Origin: Stenopsyche tienmushanensis
Lineage: Eukaryota; Arthropoda; Insecta; Trichoptera; Stenopsychidae
Assembly: GCA_008973525.1 (NCBI GenBank)
Contig: WACJ01000521.1
Location: 62,001-126,000, forward strand
Reading direction: 5' to 3'
DNA: 64,000 nt
The position numbers and the translations under genes are program-made. Below the pieces are notes generated by a model, which had not been told where the DNA came from, did no database searches, and saw only the letters and a program-made list of their open reading frames with translations. Of this stretch, positions 12,477 through 24,296 are shown one piece after another (the stretch's first letter is position 1; the number at the start of each line of letters is the position of its first letter).

Positions 12477-15400
12477 ATGGAGCGTTGGGTTGGTAAAATT
12501 GCTGTCGTCACAGGAGCAAGTGTTGGAATTGGAGCTGCCATTGTAACGACTTTGGCCGATAATGGATTGATTGTTGTTGGATTGGCAAGAAGAGAAGATG
12601 CCATCAAGGTATGCTCAATTAAGTATCTTCAAATATATATATAAATTAAATTGAGTATGAATTATATTTGTTGTTATACTGATATATCTTATCGCATTAA
12701 GGTGTTCATAATCATTCTGATTATAAAAAAATGATATGGTTATAAACTATAAGAAATGATAATAAAGCCAACCCTCCTATAGCGCTCATTTCATTTGCGG
12801 CGTCTTTTAAGTAAGCAATGGGTAAAATACGCAAGATCAATGCCCCCTTACGCGTATTAGTCTCTTGCACTTGTTAATAAACTGAACACGTAAAAAAATT
12901 AAATGGGTGCTTAACTTTCTATAGCGTTTTGCTTTTATAGCAATGTCCCTATCTCAACGCTATAGAAGGGTTCTGAAACTATATGCTCTCCACAAATACC
13001 CTTAATATAGGAGTGACATGAAAATGTCGTCATCCTGTGCTTTTGATAGAGAAAAAACACACAAATTTTGCATTATTTAATTGTGATTAAAAAGTATTTG
13101 TCGTAACATTTTAAAATTTAAAAATATTTCTACGGTTTATTAAGAGCATCGGCTAATCTTCCGAGTCTGTAGTCTGTGAGACTAATGATTAGTGATCTTG
13201 GGTTAAATCTAAAGATTTATTTCTCATCCAATGACTATTGAACAAAGATGTTTTATCGTCCAAATGTTGTGATTTTCTTTAGTAGCATCTTGATTTCAAT
13301 GCTCTAATGCAGCGGTTCTTAAACTGGGGTTCGCGGACCCCCGGGGGGTCCGCGAAGACATTACTGGAAATCCATCAGAATATAAACAAAACATTTATTT
13401 ATACACTCAAAACTTTTTTTATGCGACTTTTTTTGTGCGTGTTCGAAGTTATGCGGTTTTTTTAAAGCATTTTTTTTTAATTTCATAAAGAGTATGTATT
13501 AAAATATTTCAGATAAAATAGGAAATAAATCATCAACACTAACCGAAATTTGGAAAAAAAAATTTTGGACTGTGTTGATAGAATTTTGAAAAAATCGATT
13601 TCGTTTTTATCGCATTTTTCCAATGTTTCGACCTTTAAAAATACATTCTCCAAAGGAACTTCCAAAATTTCAACTACTTATAGAGTTATAGCTATTTTAG
13701 TGACGCGGCAACTTGACCGGTCCTATCATAATGAAATCTTTTAACGCGTTTTCTTTGAAACTACTTTTTTTTAACACGGTTGACATCAAACCTCAAGTTT
13801 CAATTAATTAATTTACTTCAAACTAGATATGAACCTTTTCTATATAACCCTTTTATTATTCCTATTAGACTTATATCAAAATTTATTTTTTAACTATTTA
13901 AAAAAAAATGAAACTGGGACAAAATTGAATTGACATTTTTTTGTGCAATTTTGGATATATTTCATATAGCTGTTTCGAAGTTATGCGGTTTGTAAATTCA
14001 TGGATCGCATCTTCACTTTTTCTATATATGCCATGGTCTTTTTTGTGCGATTTTCCGCGGAACGCATCTACCGCAAAAAAAAAGATATTTTATGGATGAT
14101 ATCATGGAAGATGTGATTTTTTAACAAGATCGCGTCCTATAAAATTCGAATTAATTTATAAAGGGCATAATTAAAATGGTGTTTTCTACTTGGCTTTCTA
14201 ATATTGAAATGTAGATGATTGACTTTTCCTTTACTGTGATAAAAATACGCGTATGCTCCGATGATATGTATTTGGTACACCGTATGAAAAAATGATTTAA
14301 AAACCACAACATTATTAGCTATAATAACGTCAATTTTTATGTGACTCACTATCAGGTTTATTTCATTCCTGTTGATAGTATAACGCCTAAATTTTAACCT
14401 TAATGTCATTATTTTTATTTGTCTTATATCCTATGAACGTTATTTTAATGTGTCTGGTTAATGTTCAATAGCAATTGTAATGCATATCGACTGAACTTTA
14501 ACCCTTATTGTTTACATGCCAACCAAACTTTGAAAGCATCGTCAAGTCATCGACCGAACTATTGACTTTGTACTTTTCCATTTGAGCCTTTGAATCTACT
14601 GTTAAATATTAATAATCGGTGCCCCGATCATACAGCATTATTTCATCATTCACTTCGTAAAGTTTTCCCTTATTAACACCGTATAGACCGCAAAAAACAG
14701 TAAAACTTACATGCAAGACTGCAGTTTTCGGTTGGATCAATCATTAACTTATAGCGAATCTTCTCCATAGTTTTTTCTACTAAATGTATTTATTATTTAG
14801 GCCTATTTCTTTAGACGGTGCAAATATCATTGAAAATATTTTCATTGGATGTCAAAACCACTCCTTTTTTTGATCAGCTGATGATGGCAATTATGTATTT
14901 TTAAAGGCACTGGCTGCCAAATCCAAAGGCAAAATACACGCAATCAAATGCGACATGACAAAAGAAGAAGACATCCTCAAAGCGTTTCAATGGATCGAAA
15001 AAAACGTCGGCGAGATTAGCCTGATGATTAACAATGCTGGCGTCCTTCATTCGGGACCATTGACAGGTTCGTATTTATGAATATTTATATTTTTAATGAC
15101 ATCCCAAAACAATGACAAAAATGACATTTGTCAGATCCAAACACTCAAAATTGGAGAAACATGCTGAATGTCAACATTTTGGCCCTGACGATTTGCACCA
15201 GGGAGGCCCTTATAAGCATGAAGAAGAAAGGAGGCGATGGGCACATCATTAATATAAATAGGTATTTATTTTTTAAATATTCATTTTCAATGAGAACATT
15301 TACATCCTCCAAATTCGTAAGTCCGGTCAGAGTAAACTGAAAAATTACTGTTTTTAAGTGTATAGCAAAATAACATCAAAAAATGTTTGGCACTAGCGAT

Positions 15401-15930
15401 TTAATATACATTTTTTTTGCATTTATAAGATCCACGCAAAATTATGTTACAGTATTGCTGGACACATGAAACCGGTTGCCAATTTCGTTATGTATTCTGC
15501 ATCTAAGCATGCAGTAACTGCATTATCTGAAGGCACTCGCGCAGAACTTGCCCGCGAAAATAGTCCAATCAAAGTGACGGTAAATATTTTTGTCTCTAAA
15601 TCCCATTTTAATCTGAAATCATTCGATATCACTGCCTGAATTTACAGAACTTGAGTCCAGGACTTGTCCACACCGATATGGGGGTTGATGTCCTGAAGAC
15701 GATCACAAATTCGGATGTTCTTCCAGAAGGCGAAGAAAGACTGAATGGATTTTTGACATCGCAGGATCTGGCCGATACCGTCATTAGTATTATAAGCATG
15801 AAACCCTACATTCAGGTCTGTATGGCAAATTCATAAATGATATAATTTGAATAATTGCATTGATATTGATGACTGATTATTATGTTTTTAGATCAGTGAA
15901 TTGACATTGCAATGCCTTGGGAAGTTTTAG
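12477..15930 (+). CDS. SDR B: farnesol dehydrogenase-like short-chain dehydrogenase
   Basis: Six exons: 12477-12608, 14907-15066, 15135-15261, 15453-15579, 15648-15815, 15892-15930; 250 residues. Motifs: TGASVGIG at 12-19, Arg38-Arg39, NNAG at 86-89, Asn111, Ser140, Tyr154 and Lys158 (YSASK), then [10 protein letters not shown]. The segment before NNAG reads VGEISLMI where most paralogues have GG, a small change in the loop before beta-4. The protein resembles SDR A closely along its whole length (shared AFQWIEKN and [11 protein letters not shown] blocks), so A and B are the most recent pair visible here. Exon 4 is one codon shorter than in A. Intron 1 (2.3 kb) contains a hAT-related repeat. 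An NADP-dependent alcohol dehydrogenase role is inferred from the family. Confidence 0.93.
13310..14085 (+). mobile_element. Non-autonomous hAT-like element in SDR B intron 1
   Basis: It starts with cagcggttcttaaactgg, a textbook hAT terminal sequence (CAGNGGTTCNNAAANTGG), followed by a hairpin of about 27 bp (ttcgcggacccc / ggggtccgcgaa, 13329-13356). The remaining body matches the inverted copy at 22765-23645 over most of its length; for example, atccatggatcgcatcttcac in that copy corresponds to atggatcgcatcttcac here. No transposase is encoded. The right terminus was not found. Confidence 0.65.
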
Positions 15931-15959
15931 AGACGTATTATATTAAATGTTTGTACAAA

Positions 15960-15965
15960 AATAAA
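15960..15965 (+). promoter_or_regulatory. Poly(A) signal candidate of SDR B
   Basis: AATAAA 30 bp after the stop, overlapping a second AATAAA. Confidence 0.5.
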
Positions 15966-16470
15966 TAAACATATAAACTATTATTATTAATGTAATTATA
16001 GTGGGTTTAATTATAGAAGATTCTGCTTCAAGTCTAAATTCATGTTGGAAAAAAATACCAAAATTTTGACAAATTTGGGAGAGGGGAATTGTTTATTTTT
16101 CAAGTCGTCATTCATTCATAGTTTCATCCTAAAATTCCTATTCTAATAATCCTATCCTAACTTATCGGAGAGAGAGAAAAATGTCTTGCGTCTCATCATT
16201 CAATCATATATCGGTGGCAGAGCAGGCTGTAAAGGCACCCATACACGTCTAAATATTCTAAGATATATATTTATTTTTTCATGCAGCTATTTATATCCTT
16301 TTCAAATTTGTTTTGTTCGTTAAGAACTTGGCGCAGAATTCGATGATAATCATTTAAAAAAAACATTGATTGTATAATTTAAAAAAAAAACATATTAAAA
16401 AAAAACGAATTTCTAGAAAATAAACATACAAATATTTAGATTTATAAAATAGTACGGATCCAAAAAAAGA

Positions 16471-16884
16471 CGTTGAAGCGGGGGTGCTCTTGGGGGCAGA
16501 GTCCCCTGGTGGCTCCCCACTCCCGCATGCTCGTTGGGATGGCGGCGTTAGCGCATGGGTCCGTTCTTCTATCGGACCGTGATATTGCTGGACAAATCGA
16601 TGGGAATGGACGGGCGTCGAATATAAAGACTCTCTTCTCTAAATAACTATTTATTCCATGCGAGAGAGAGAGGGGTCTGGCTGCAGGAAGGACGACCTCC
16701 CGCAGTCAAGGCTAACCTACGACTCTCCTGAATCCCGCCTCTTGCGCACCACTACCCAACCGGTAACGGTGCAAGCGCAAGAAACGATCCGTCACAAGAG
16801 ATGGCGCTGTTAAAATAACATATTGCACCTGAAGAGAGACAGAAGATGTCGCTGTTAATCTGGCGAATTAAATCTGCTCAGATT
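16471..16884. repeat. ~410 bp dispersed repeat, left copy flanking SDR C
   Basis: GC-richer than its surroundings. It matches 20325-20724 in the same orientation from cgttgaagcgggggtgctct to tggcgaattaaatctg, with shared blocks ctcttctctaaataactatt, acgactc and gatgtcgctgttaatctg. No coding function seen. It may be a solo LTR or a non-autonomous element; terminal repeats were not resolved. Confidence 0.75.
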
Positions 16885-17890
16885 GACATTAAAAATAATA
16901 AATCGATATTAAAAATAAAATCAAAATTAAGAATAAAAGAATTTTCGAAAATTGTATAGAATTTGTTTGTTTTGCGAAATCATTTGAACTTCGTCATAAT
17001 TATCAAATGTCCGATTCAAACTCTCAAACAAATCAAGGATATGGGAAAAAACAATTCAAACATCAATAGGAAAAATGAGATATAACAACTCTTTTAAGCC
17101 TAAAAATAATTAGAAACCATAATAAAAATCACAAAAATATATTATTAACAACTGAACGTGTAGACTCTACTTTCCTATGCAAAACAATGTTATTTGCGGA
17201 ATGATCGAACGCGATCTTACCGCGAAATTAACCAATATTGTGTGCAGATGCAAAACAATATCAAAAGTGTTAAGGTGCATTTATTAATATACAAGCTTGA
17301 TATACACTGCGCGGTCCTGAGAGAAACACTATCTTATAGATCCAGCTCAAATAGACAAAATTACTATATTTGAAAGAACTATATTCGATTCGAGATTCGA
17401 CTTTCGAAATAAAAAAAACCTCTTAAACCCAATTATTTTTACATTACTATTATCTTCAATGGATGAATACAATAATCCAAAGATAGGATGTAACACACAT
17501 TTTTCCTAGTATTAAAAGATCATTCATAATGTCATCACTGTTTACTTATTGCTGATACGGTGTCCCACATATGTTCCAATGGGTATATCTGGATTAACGA
17601 GGCATATCGCAATATCTACGATGCCATTAATCGCTTAAATATTTATACCTAAGTGTTTGTTTTATCCGATTGATTATCGAAATTAAATTTGAATTTTATG
17701 CATGAGTCGAATTTGGAAATTAATGGAAATGAATTTAAAATAGGCATTAACATCAAATGGAGCCTCATTTGAGTCCTTTGAACGTAAGCAAGGGCTTAAG
17801 GTTCGTAGAAATAAGACGATTATCCTGTACGATAAAATATGCATACTTGTTGGTTTGATTTTTATGTTTACATTTGCAAAACTTGTTTGT
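16885..17890. other. Intergenic between the repeat and a Tc1-like scrap
   Basis: Very AT-rich; no gene, RNA or repeat recognised. Confidence 0.45.
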
Positions 17891-17899
17891 TGATTTTAT

Positions 17900-18160
17900 A
17901 TACAGGGTGTTTTGCACACATTGACCAACAATTTTTTTTTTGGGGATTAGGAGAGTTTTTTTGCTTTGTTTCACACATTGGCCATATATCATAAGTGTCG
18001 GGGTTGTTTGAAAACATTTTGAAAAAATACTCAAAATTACACCTTTTAATCGGCATAACTTTTTATTTATGGTTGTAGTAGTATGAAACATGGTATCAAG
18101 ATCTGACACCACTGGATTTTTTTGTCTGGGGACATGAAAAAAAATATTGCACTATACTTT
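17900..18160 (+). mobile_element. Tc1/mariner-like element scrap
   Basis: It begins near tacagggtgttttgcacac, typical of the tips of such elements. At 18100-18145 it encodes LTPLDFFVWGHEKKY, the hallmark block carrying the last catalytic acid region of many insect Tc1/mariner transposases (SPDLTPLDFFLWG). The rest of the enzyme is absent. Confidence 0.55.
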
Positions 18161-18871
18161 AGGCTATAAAAAATTCTTATTTTACTAAATAAGCATTGGT
18201 ATTAAAAAAGTTATGAGCATTTTTGCGAAAGCCATGCGTGTTAAATTTATTGACCCTTAAAGGGAGAGAGAAACCGGTTTAGTGGCTAATTTTTATGCGT
18301 TTTTCGTATTTTTTTTAAGAAGGAAGGAATGATTAGAATTTATTTAAACTTTAAAGATATTTTATTTATATATTGAAGTATATATACATTTATTTATGAG
18401 TTATTTACGCCAGAAATAACCGAGTTATAAGCTGCTGACCATGGAAGTTTGCTGAACCAGAGTTTGCTGCTTTCGTGCAATACAAAAATCATTTTTTTTT
18501 TTTAAATTAAAATACAATATTATAAGTTTTAAGTATAATATAATTTATAAAATATTGAACCATACTTTGATAAATATATATATATAAATAACATGTTTGA
18601 GAGGTGTTTGAACAAATAAGTACTATCTGCCGCGAGCTTCAGCACCAAAGGACGTTCGCTTTAATGCTCATAACATCGGCACAAATCTGAATTTCGTTAT
18701 GAAACTTTGTAAAAATATTTTTGAATAGTTTTTATAACAGTTTATGAAATAAAAATAATCACTTTTTGTAACCGTAAACTGGTTTCCCCCTTTAAGTGAC
18801 ATTGGATCATGAGGCTATAAAATCTCGTTTCGCTTTTTATAAAACAACTTCGTATAAACACACCAGTTAAG

Positions 18872-19967
18872 ATGGAACGGTGGTCCAAGAAAGTTGCTGT
18901 GGTAACAGGCGCTAGTGCTGGAATTGGAGCAGGAATTTTAACAACCCTTGCTGAATATGGAATTATTACAGTTGGACTTGCTAGAAGATCGGAAATGATC
19001 GAGGTTACAATAGCATTAATATTCAATGGCATATTCGGAATGTATGACATAATGATTTATTTGATTTAATAGCATTTAGCAACCAAAACAAAGGGAAAGA
19101 TATATTCGATCCGATGTGATGTTACAAGTGAAGAACAAGTCATCAGAGCTTTTAAATGGATCGATGAAAATTTGGGAGGTATAGATCTGTTGATTAATAG
19201 TGCTGGTGTAACAACAGTTGGACCATTATCAGGTAAATTATTATAAAATGCATTTTTTTTAAATACACATTAATATGCTTGAATTATTGATGTTAGGCGA
19301 CGATATTACAAAATGGAAGAACATCTTCGATGTGAATGTCATTGCTTTGTCTTTGTGCACTAGAGAAGCGCTTAAAATCATGAAGAAAAAGGACGAAGGA
19401 CACATCATTCATATGAATAGGTCTGTTGTAAAATATATTAGGTCATATGTTTAATATTATAAATGGCTAATCAATCAATAAATTTAGTATTGTAGGGCAT
19501 TGGATGCCTCATTTTGGTAATATTGGAATATATTCAGCAAGCAAGCATGCAGTGACGGCCCTTGCTGAAGCCCTAAGAATCGAGCTCTTCAATGCAAATA
19601 GCAAAATATTAATAACTGTGGGTATCTTTATGATTTGTTTGCTGAACATATGCCAAATATATTGATTTAATTATTTTCAAATAGAGCATGAGTCCAGGTC
19701 TTGTCCATACGGAATTGGGATCGGATGTCGTAAAAAAATTGTTCAAGATCGATTTTCCAAAATTGGATGAACCAAGACCCGAGACGATTTTAGCCGTTCA
19801 AGATGTGTCAGATGCTGTGATTGCTGTTTTAAGCTTAAAGCCCCATATCCAAGTATTTCATTTTTAGGCTAAAATAGCGATATTTTAATCTTTGCCGTAT
19901 TTATATTAATTTTATTTATTTTTAGGTGCAAGAATTCACTTTTCAATGCATCGGAAAAGCTTATTAA
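18872..19967 (+). CDS. SDR C: farnesol dehydrogenase-like short-chain dehydrogenase (compact gene)
   Basis: Six exons in only 1.1 kb: 18872-19003, 19073-19232, 19297-19420, 19488-19617, 19685-19852, 19926-19967; 251 residues. Motifs: TGASAGIG at 12-19, Arg38-Arg39, NSAG at 86-89 (N to S at the second position), Asn111, Ser139, Tyr154, Lys158 (YSASK) and [10 protein letters not shown]. Exon 3 is one codon shorter than in A and B. A candidate TATA box (TATAAAA) lies at 18816-18822, about 55 bp before the ATG. All introns are about 60-70 bp, unlike its repeat-filled neighbours, so this copy best shows the uninterrupted gene form. NADP-dependent alcohol oxidation is inferred from the family; the substrate is unknown. 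Confidence 0.94.
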
Positions 19968-20006
19968 TTCTTGGCAAAGGCATATTTAATATTAACAATA
20001 TTTTGT

Positions 20007-20012
20007 AATAAA
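20007..20012 (+). promoter_or_regulatory. Poly(A) signal candidate of SDR C
   Basis: AATAAA 40 bp after the stop codon. Confidence 0.6.
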
Positions 20013-20324
20013 GATCGATTTTATTGTAATAATAAACTTTCGCATTTATTCTAATTTTTATTAATATTTAAAAATGTAGCGTTTCGTATATAAAATATTA
20101 AAAAATAAATAATTTGCAAAACATTGTTTTTTGCTACCAATTTCAATTGATAGATGTCGTTTGAAATATTGAATGAATTAATTAAAAACGGAGATCAAAT
20201 GATATGCATAAATATGCAATTTTTACAAATATAGATGCATTTTGAATCGTTTAATCCTTTGATGAGTATGCACTCACATGTGGCGTGCGGACTCGAGCGA
20301 CCCAGTGAGAGTATGCACGCGTAA

Positions 20325-20724
20325 CGTTGAGGCGGGGGCGCTCTCGGGGGTAGAGTCTCCGGGTGGCTACCCGCCCCCATGTGCTGCCGTTATGTTGCTG
20401 GACGAATGGATGGGAATAGACGGGCATCGAATAGAAAGACCCTCTTCTCTAAATAACTATTTATTTCACATGAGAGTGAGAGAGATTTGGCTGCAGGAGG
20501 GACATCCTCCCGCAGCCAAGGCTAACCGACGACTCCTCCCGATTCCCGCCTCCTGTGCGTCACTCTCCAACCGGCAACGGTGCATGCACAAGAAGCGATC
20601 GGTCGGTATGCAGATGCAATGTCTTCGCAGGGTCACAAGAGATGGTGCTGTTAAACTAACACGTTGTACCTGTAGAGAGATGGAAGATGTCGCTGTTAAT
20701 CTGGCGAATTAAATCTGTTCAGAT
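20325..20724. repeat. ~400 bp dispersed repeat, right copy flanking SDR C
   Basis: Direct copy of 16471-16884. It contains an open frame of 144 codons (20278-20712) without recognisable motifs. The other copy is not open in the same way, so I treat the frame as chance. Confidence 0.75.
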
Positions 20725-20869
20725 CAATAGCGCTACTACGTAGGGATGGTAAATCGCCCACGATATCTGCATCTGCATCATTTCGACTTCGAAATCATAA
20801 ACGTATTCCGTCGTTCATCGCAGCCGACTTGTGGATCAGGACCATTGTTACGGATCGTGCCGCGTTCGA

Positions 20870-21570
20870 TATCCAAACCAAACTTTACGTCAGAAGAGCG
20901 TACATTTGTGTTTTTTTGCTATACGCTTGAACCGATCATTATTTAGTTTATTCTGTTCAGTCTTGCCATCTGGTTGTGAACAATTTGTACAGAAAAGTGC
21001 ATAAATTGGTTTGTCAGATTTCGATCGGGTAATTTTTCTTTGCTGGATGAATCAGGTCGTAGGAGACCTAAAGCACAGGATAACGACGTTCAACGAGCTT
21101 TTATGGAAACAAATTTAGGTCTTTCAAGCAATAAATATCAAAGGCAATGAATGAACAAAAAAACAATATGCAAAAATTGGTTTGCATTCAACAAAAAAGA
21201 AGTTTTGTGGGATAATTCATGAATTGGCGCCAAATAATTAATTACTTCAGACATCTTTGTTAACACGAGAGATTGAAGAAGAGATTTGATGTAATTCATC
21301 CAGATATATAGGATACAAAAACTGAATTTCTTCGTTTCTTGCTTTGAAACCTAAGAATTTCTACAACTGGAAACCATATGGCAAATTGTTTTGTAAGTTG
21401 TAATGTAATTTGTTTTTCTAATATCTATGAAGCGAATATAAAAACGGCACGTATTTTTGGCACTATCGATGTGTAAGTAACAAAAAAAATATTTTGTGGT
21501 TGAAAATCATTGTTTTTTATATTATAATTTCTTCAATCTAAATACAAACTTATATTTTTTTCTAGTTAAA
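20870..21570 (+). repeat. Diverged copy of the 59.1-59.7 kb element
   Basis: Shares aaaacggcacgtatttttgg near 21439 and ttgtggttgaaaatca near 21495 with the element at 59.0-59.7 kb, plus weaker similarity upstream (tttgccat..., caaataattaattacttc). No transposase is recognisable. The left terminus is not visible. Confidence 0.55.
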
Positions 21571-22600
21571 ACTAAATTTAATCCAAGGGTTAAGATGGCC
21601 GGTACAGAGAAAATTATACAGACATGGAATAAATCCGATATTTTAAAATGATTTACTTACTTGAGCATTAAAAACAACGTATCCAGAGAACACTTAATAC
21701 TTAAATAAAATACTATTTCACATCGATAAGAAACTATTCCGGCTTCCTGTTGTTGATATTCATTTTGCACAATGTTATTACATGTGTGTCGTGTGTTTTT
21801 ATCTCGGGGCATATTATGTCATGGCCATTCATAATAAAATATTCAAACATTGAAAATATGTTTAAATTTGATAGTCATTCATATGAACAATTTAAAATAT
21901 ATATACATATATTGACATACCCTGTATACGATAATTTTGATTCAATTATTTCGGTTTTCGTTCCGGTTCAATTCCAAACATTTACATCGGTTCGGTTACA
22001 TTCTAAGTTCACTAATTGAATTTGGGTCTGGATAAACCAATGAGAAATGGTCACAGAGACTCATCACCATGGTTTATTGTGTAAGTAATAAGAAGTATTA
22101 TTGATGTACATAATATAATTAACAGAAGGAAAATATCATTTTTATTAGGGAAAAGAAAAATATTTGCTTATTTAATAAATAAAAACTTCAATTTTATATG
22201 TAAAATTATAAAATTTCATTCCTTTAATTTAATTAATCGTATTCGTTACTCGTTATAACCGAGTCGGACCTAATATGACTTTAAAATTGCAAAAAAAAGT
22301 AATTTTCTACGATCTTACATTAAATAGATTTTTGAAAATTACATAAATATTTATATTAATATAACAAAGGCGAATTTGAATTTAAAATTAATTCATAAAC
22401 CCATGCTTTTAAGAGTCTTGGGCCATTTCGTCGTTGTTGTTTTAAGCATATTCGATAAGAAAACTCCACGAAAAATATTTCATATCATTCTCTTTCCGGG
22501 AGATACTCTAAATTCATTACCGATAAACGTTTAATTACTTAACGTCATTATGTTTTTTGTATTAAAACATTTTTTTTAATACTTTAAAATTGTAATATTA
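21571..22600. other. Intergenic, nothing recognised
   Basis: AT-rich. Contains a ttcggttttcgttccggttc patch at about 21950 that recurs loosely at 28190 and 50520. No gene supported. Confidence 0.4.
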
Positions 22601-22764
22601 GGGACACATATTGGTAAATCCAAAACTATATTCATATTTATTTCATTTCCGCGGAATGAAATATCATGAATACCTTTTTTTGCGGACCTATCTTAACCCT
22701 TATGACTTAATTTTTTCAACAAACAAATATTTCTTGACCAATATAGATCGTTTTAAGTTGTTTC

Positions 22765-23645
22765 ACTTGAACCTTTTTTGTGCGGTAGATGCGTTCCGTG
22801 GAAAATAGCACAAAAAGAAATCGCACAATAAAAGCTATGACTTATATAGAAAAAGTGAAGATGCGATCCATGGATTTTAAAAACCGCATAACTTTGAAAC
22901 AGTCATATGAAATATATCCAAAATCGCATAAAAAAAGTTAATAAAAAACAAAATTTTTGGTAACATTTAAAGGACGTCTTGCATCATTGGTAAAATTTTA
23001 AGAATGTCTGACATCTGGCATCTCAATGTCATCATTTTTCTATGTAGATTTTCTCTTTCCAACAATATAATTCATGTTTAGTAAAAATGTCACTATAGTC
23101 CCTAGCTCAAAACAAAAATCACAGTATGGCGACTGTTTAAAAGAAAATTCAGTCTTTTCATTTTTTGTCACAATTTCAATTTTTTTTTTAAATTAAAAAA
23201 TATTGACCTAAGTCTGATAGGAATAAAATAGAAGGGTTATATAGAAAAGGTTCGTACCCAGTTTGAAGAAAAATTAATTAATTGAAACTTGAAATATGAT
23301 GTCAACCGTGTTGAAAAAAGTAGTTGGAATTTTGGAAATTTCTTTGGAGAATGTATTTTTACAAATCGAAACATTGGAAAAATGCAATAAAAACGAAATC
23401 ATTTTTTTCAAAATTTTATCTACATAGTCCAAATTTTTTTTTTTTTCAAATTTCGGTTAATGTTGATGATTTATTTCTTATTTTATTTGAAATATATCGA
23501 TACGTATTATTTATTAAATAAAAAAAAATTACTTTAAAAAAACCGCATAACTTCGAACACGCAGAAAAAAAGTCGCACAAAAAGAGTTTTGAGTGTATAA
23601 ATAAATGTTTTGTTTATATTCTCGCGGACTCCCAGTAATGTCTTT
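22765..23645 (-). mobile_element. Inverted copy of the hAT-like element of 13.3-14.1 kb
   Basis: The reverse complement matches 13.35-14.08 kb block by block: ggtagatgcgttccgtgg near the left, gatgcgatccatgg, ccgcataact, then ttgagtgtataaataaatg and tcgcggactcccagtaatg at the right. An extra segment of about 240 bp at 22930-23170 is absent from the other copy. No coding sequence. Confidence 0.65.
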
Positions 23646-24006
23646 TTTGAATTTTTTTTTATACACAACATGCGTTACTCATCCTACCCCATAACACCCA
23701 TCCTATTCATTTGGCAGTTGTTGTTATCAAAAAATATATTTTTTTTTAGAATTCGTATTATATACTCGCCATTAAAATTGATTTTTAATTTAGGGTTGTC
23801 TCAATTTACTGATAATACTAATGTGAATAGTGTTTTACCAAGATAAATTCAGTTACGTAGCAAAGATCATTTAAGGGACAACCCTGATGATCTTTGTTGA
23901 TTTTTTTAAAAATTAAAATGGAAACACCAAGGTGAAGACAATTTTTAAAGTCCCTAGCATAATGATTTTTAGATATTAAAAAATGTGTATTTTCTACGAA
24001 AAACAT

Positions 24007-24028
24007 AGCGACTCACCGGTGAGTCGCT
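24007..24028. repeat. Perfect 22 bp palindrome
   Basis: Each 11-base arm (agcgactcacc / ggtgagtcgct) mirrors the other exactly. The palindrome and about 20 flanking bases (aacatagcgac...cgctta) recur in opposite orientation at 63.49-63.54 kb with one mismatch, so it probably belongs to a dispersed element. It lies 270 bp upstream of SDR D. Confidence 0.75.
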
Positions 24029-24296
24029 GGCGCTTAAGTAGCCAAATGATTGGGCAACACTTTATGGCTCTTTGGCTATAAATCATAAATAAAATATTTG
24101 CCCATCTAATAAAACATATCTTCAGGTATACTTATCTTAAAAATACCAAAAAATAGAGATAAACGAAAACATATGTATCGTACTTAATTCATATCAGCTA
24201 TTGACAGCTGATCGACGAACGTATTTTAGAGTGATTTTTTCTTGAATTGCGCTTCTTTATACGATTTTCGGGAATCGGGAATATAAAAAGATAGTA

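Noticed and set aside
13150..13215. tRNA-like stretch (cttgggttaaatct resembles a B box)
   Set aside because: The A box is poor and no cloverleaf could be drawn. At most a SINE head, not supportable.
20278..20712. 144-codon plus-strand frame
   Set aside because: It lies inside a dispersed repeat whose other copy (16.5-16.9 kb) is not open in the same frame.
24282..24288. TATAAAA just before the SDR D start codon
   Set aside because: Only 9 bp from the ATG, so a transcript starting 30 bp downstream would miss the conserved start.
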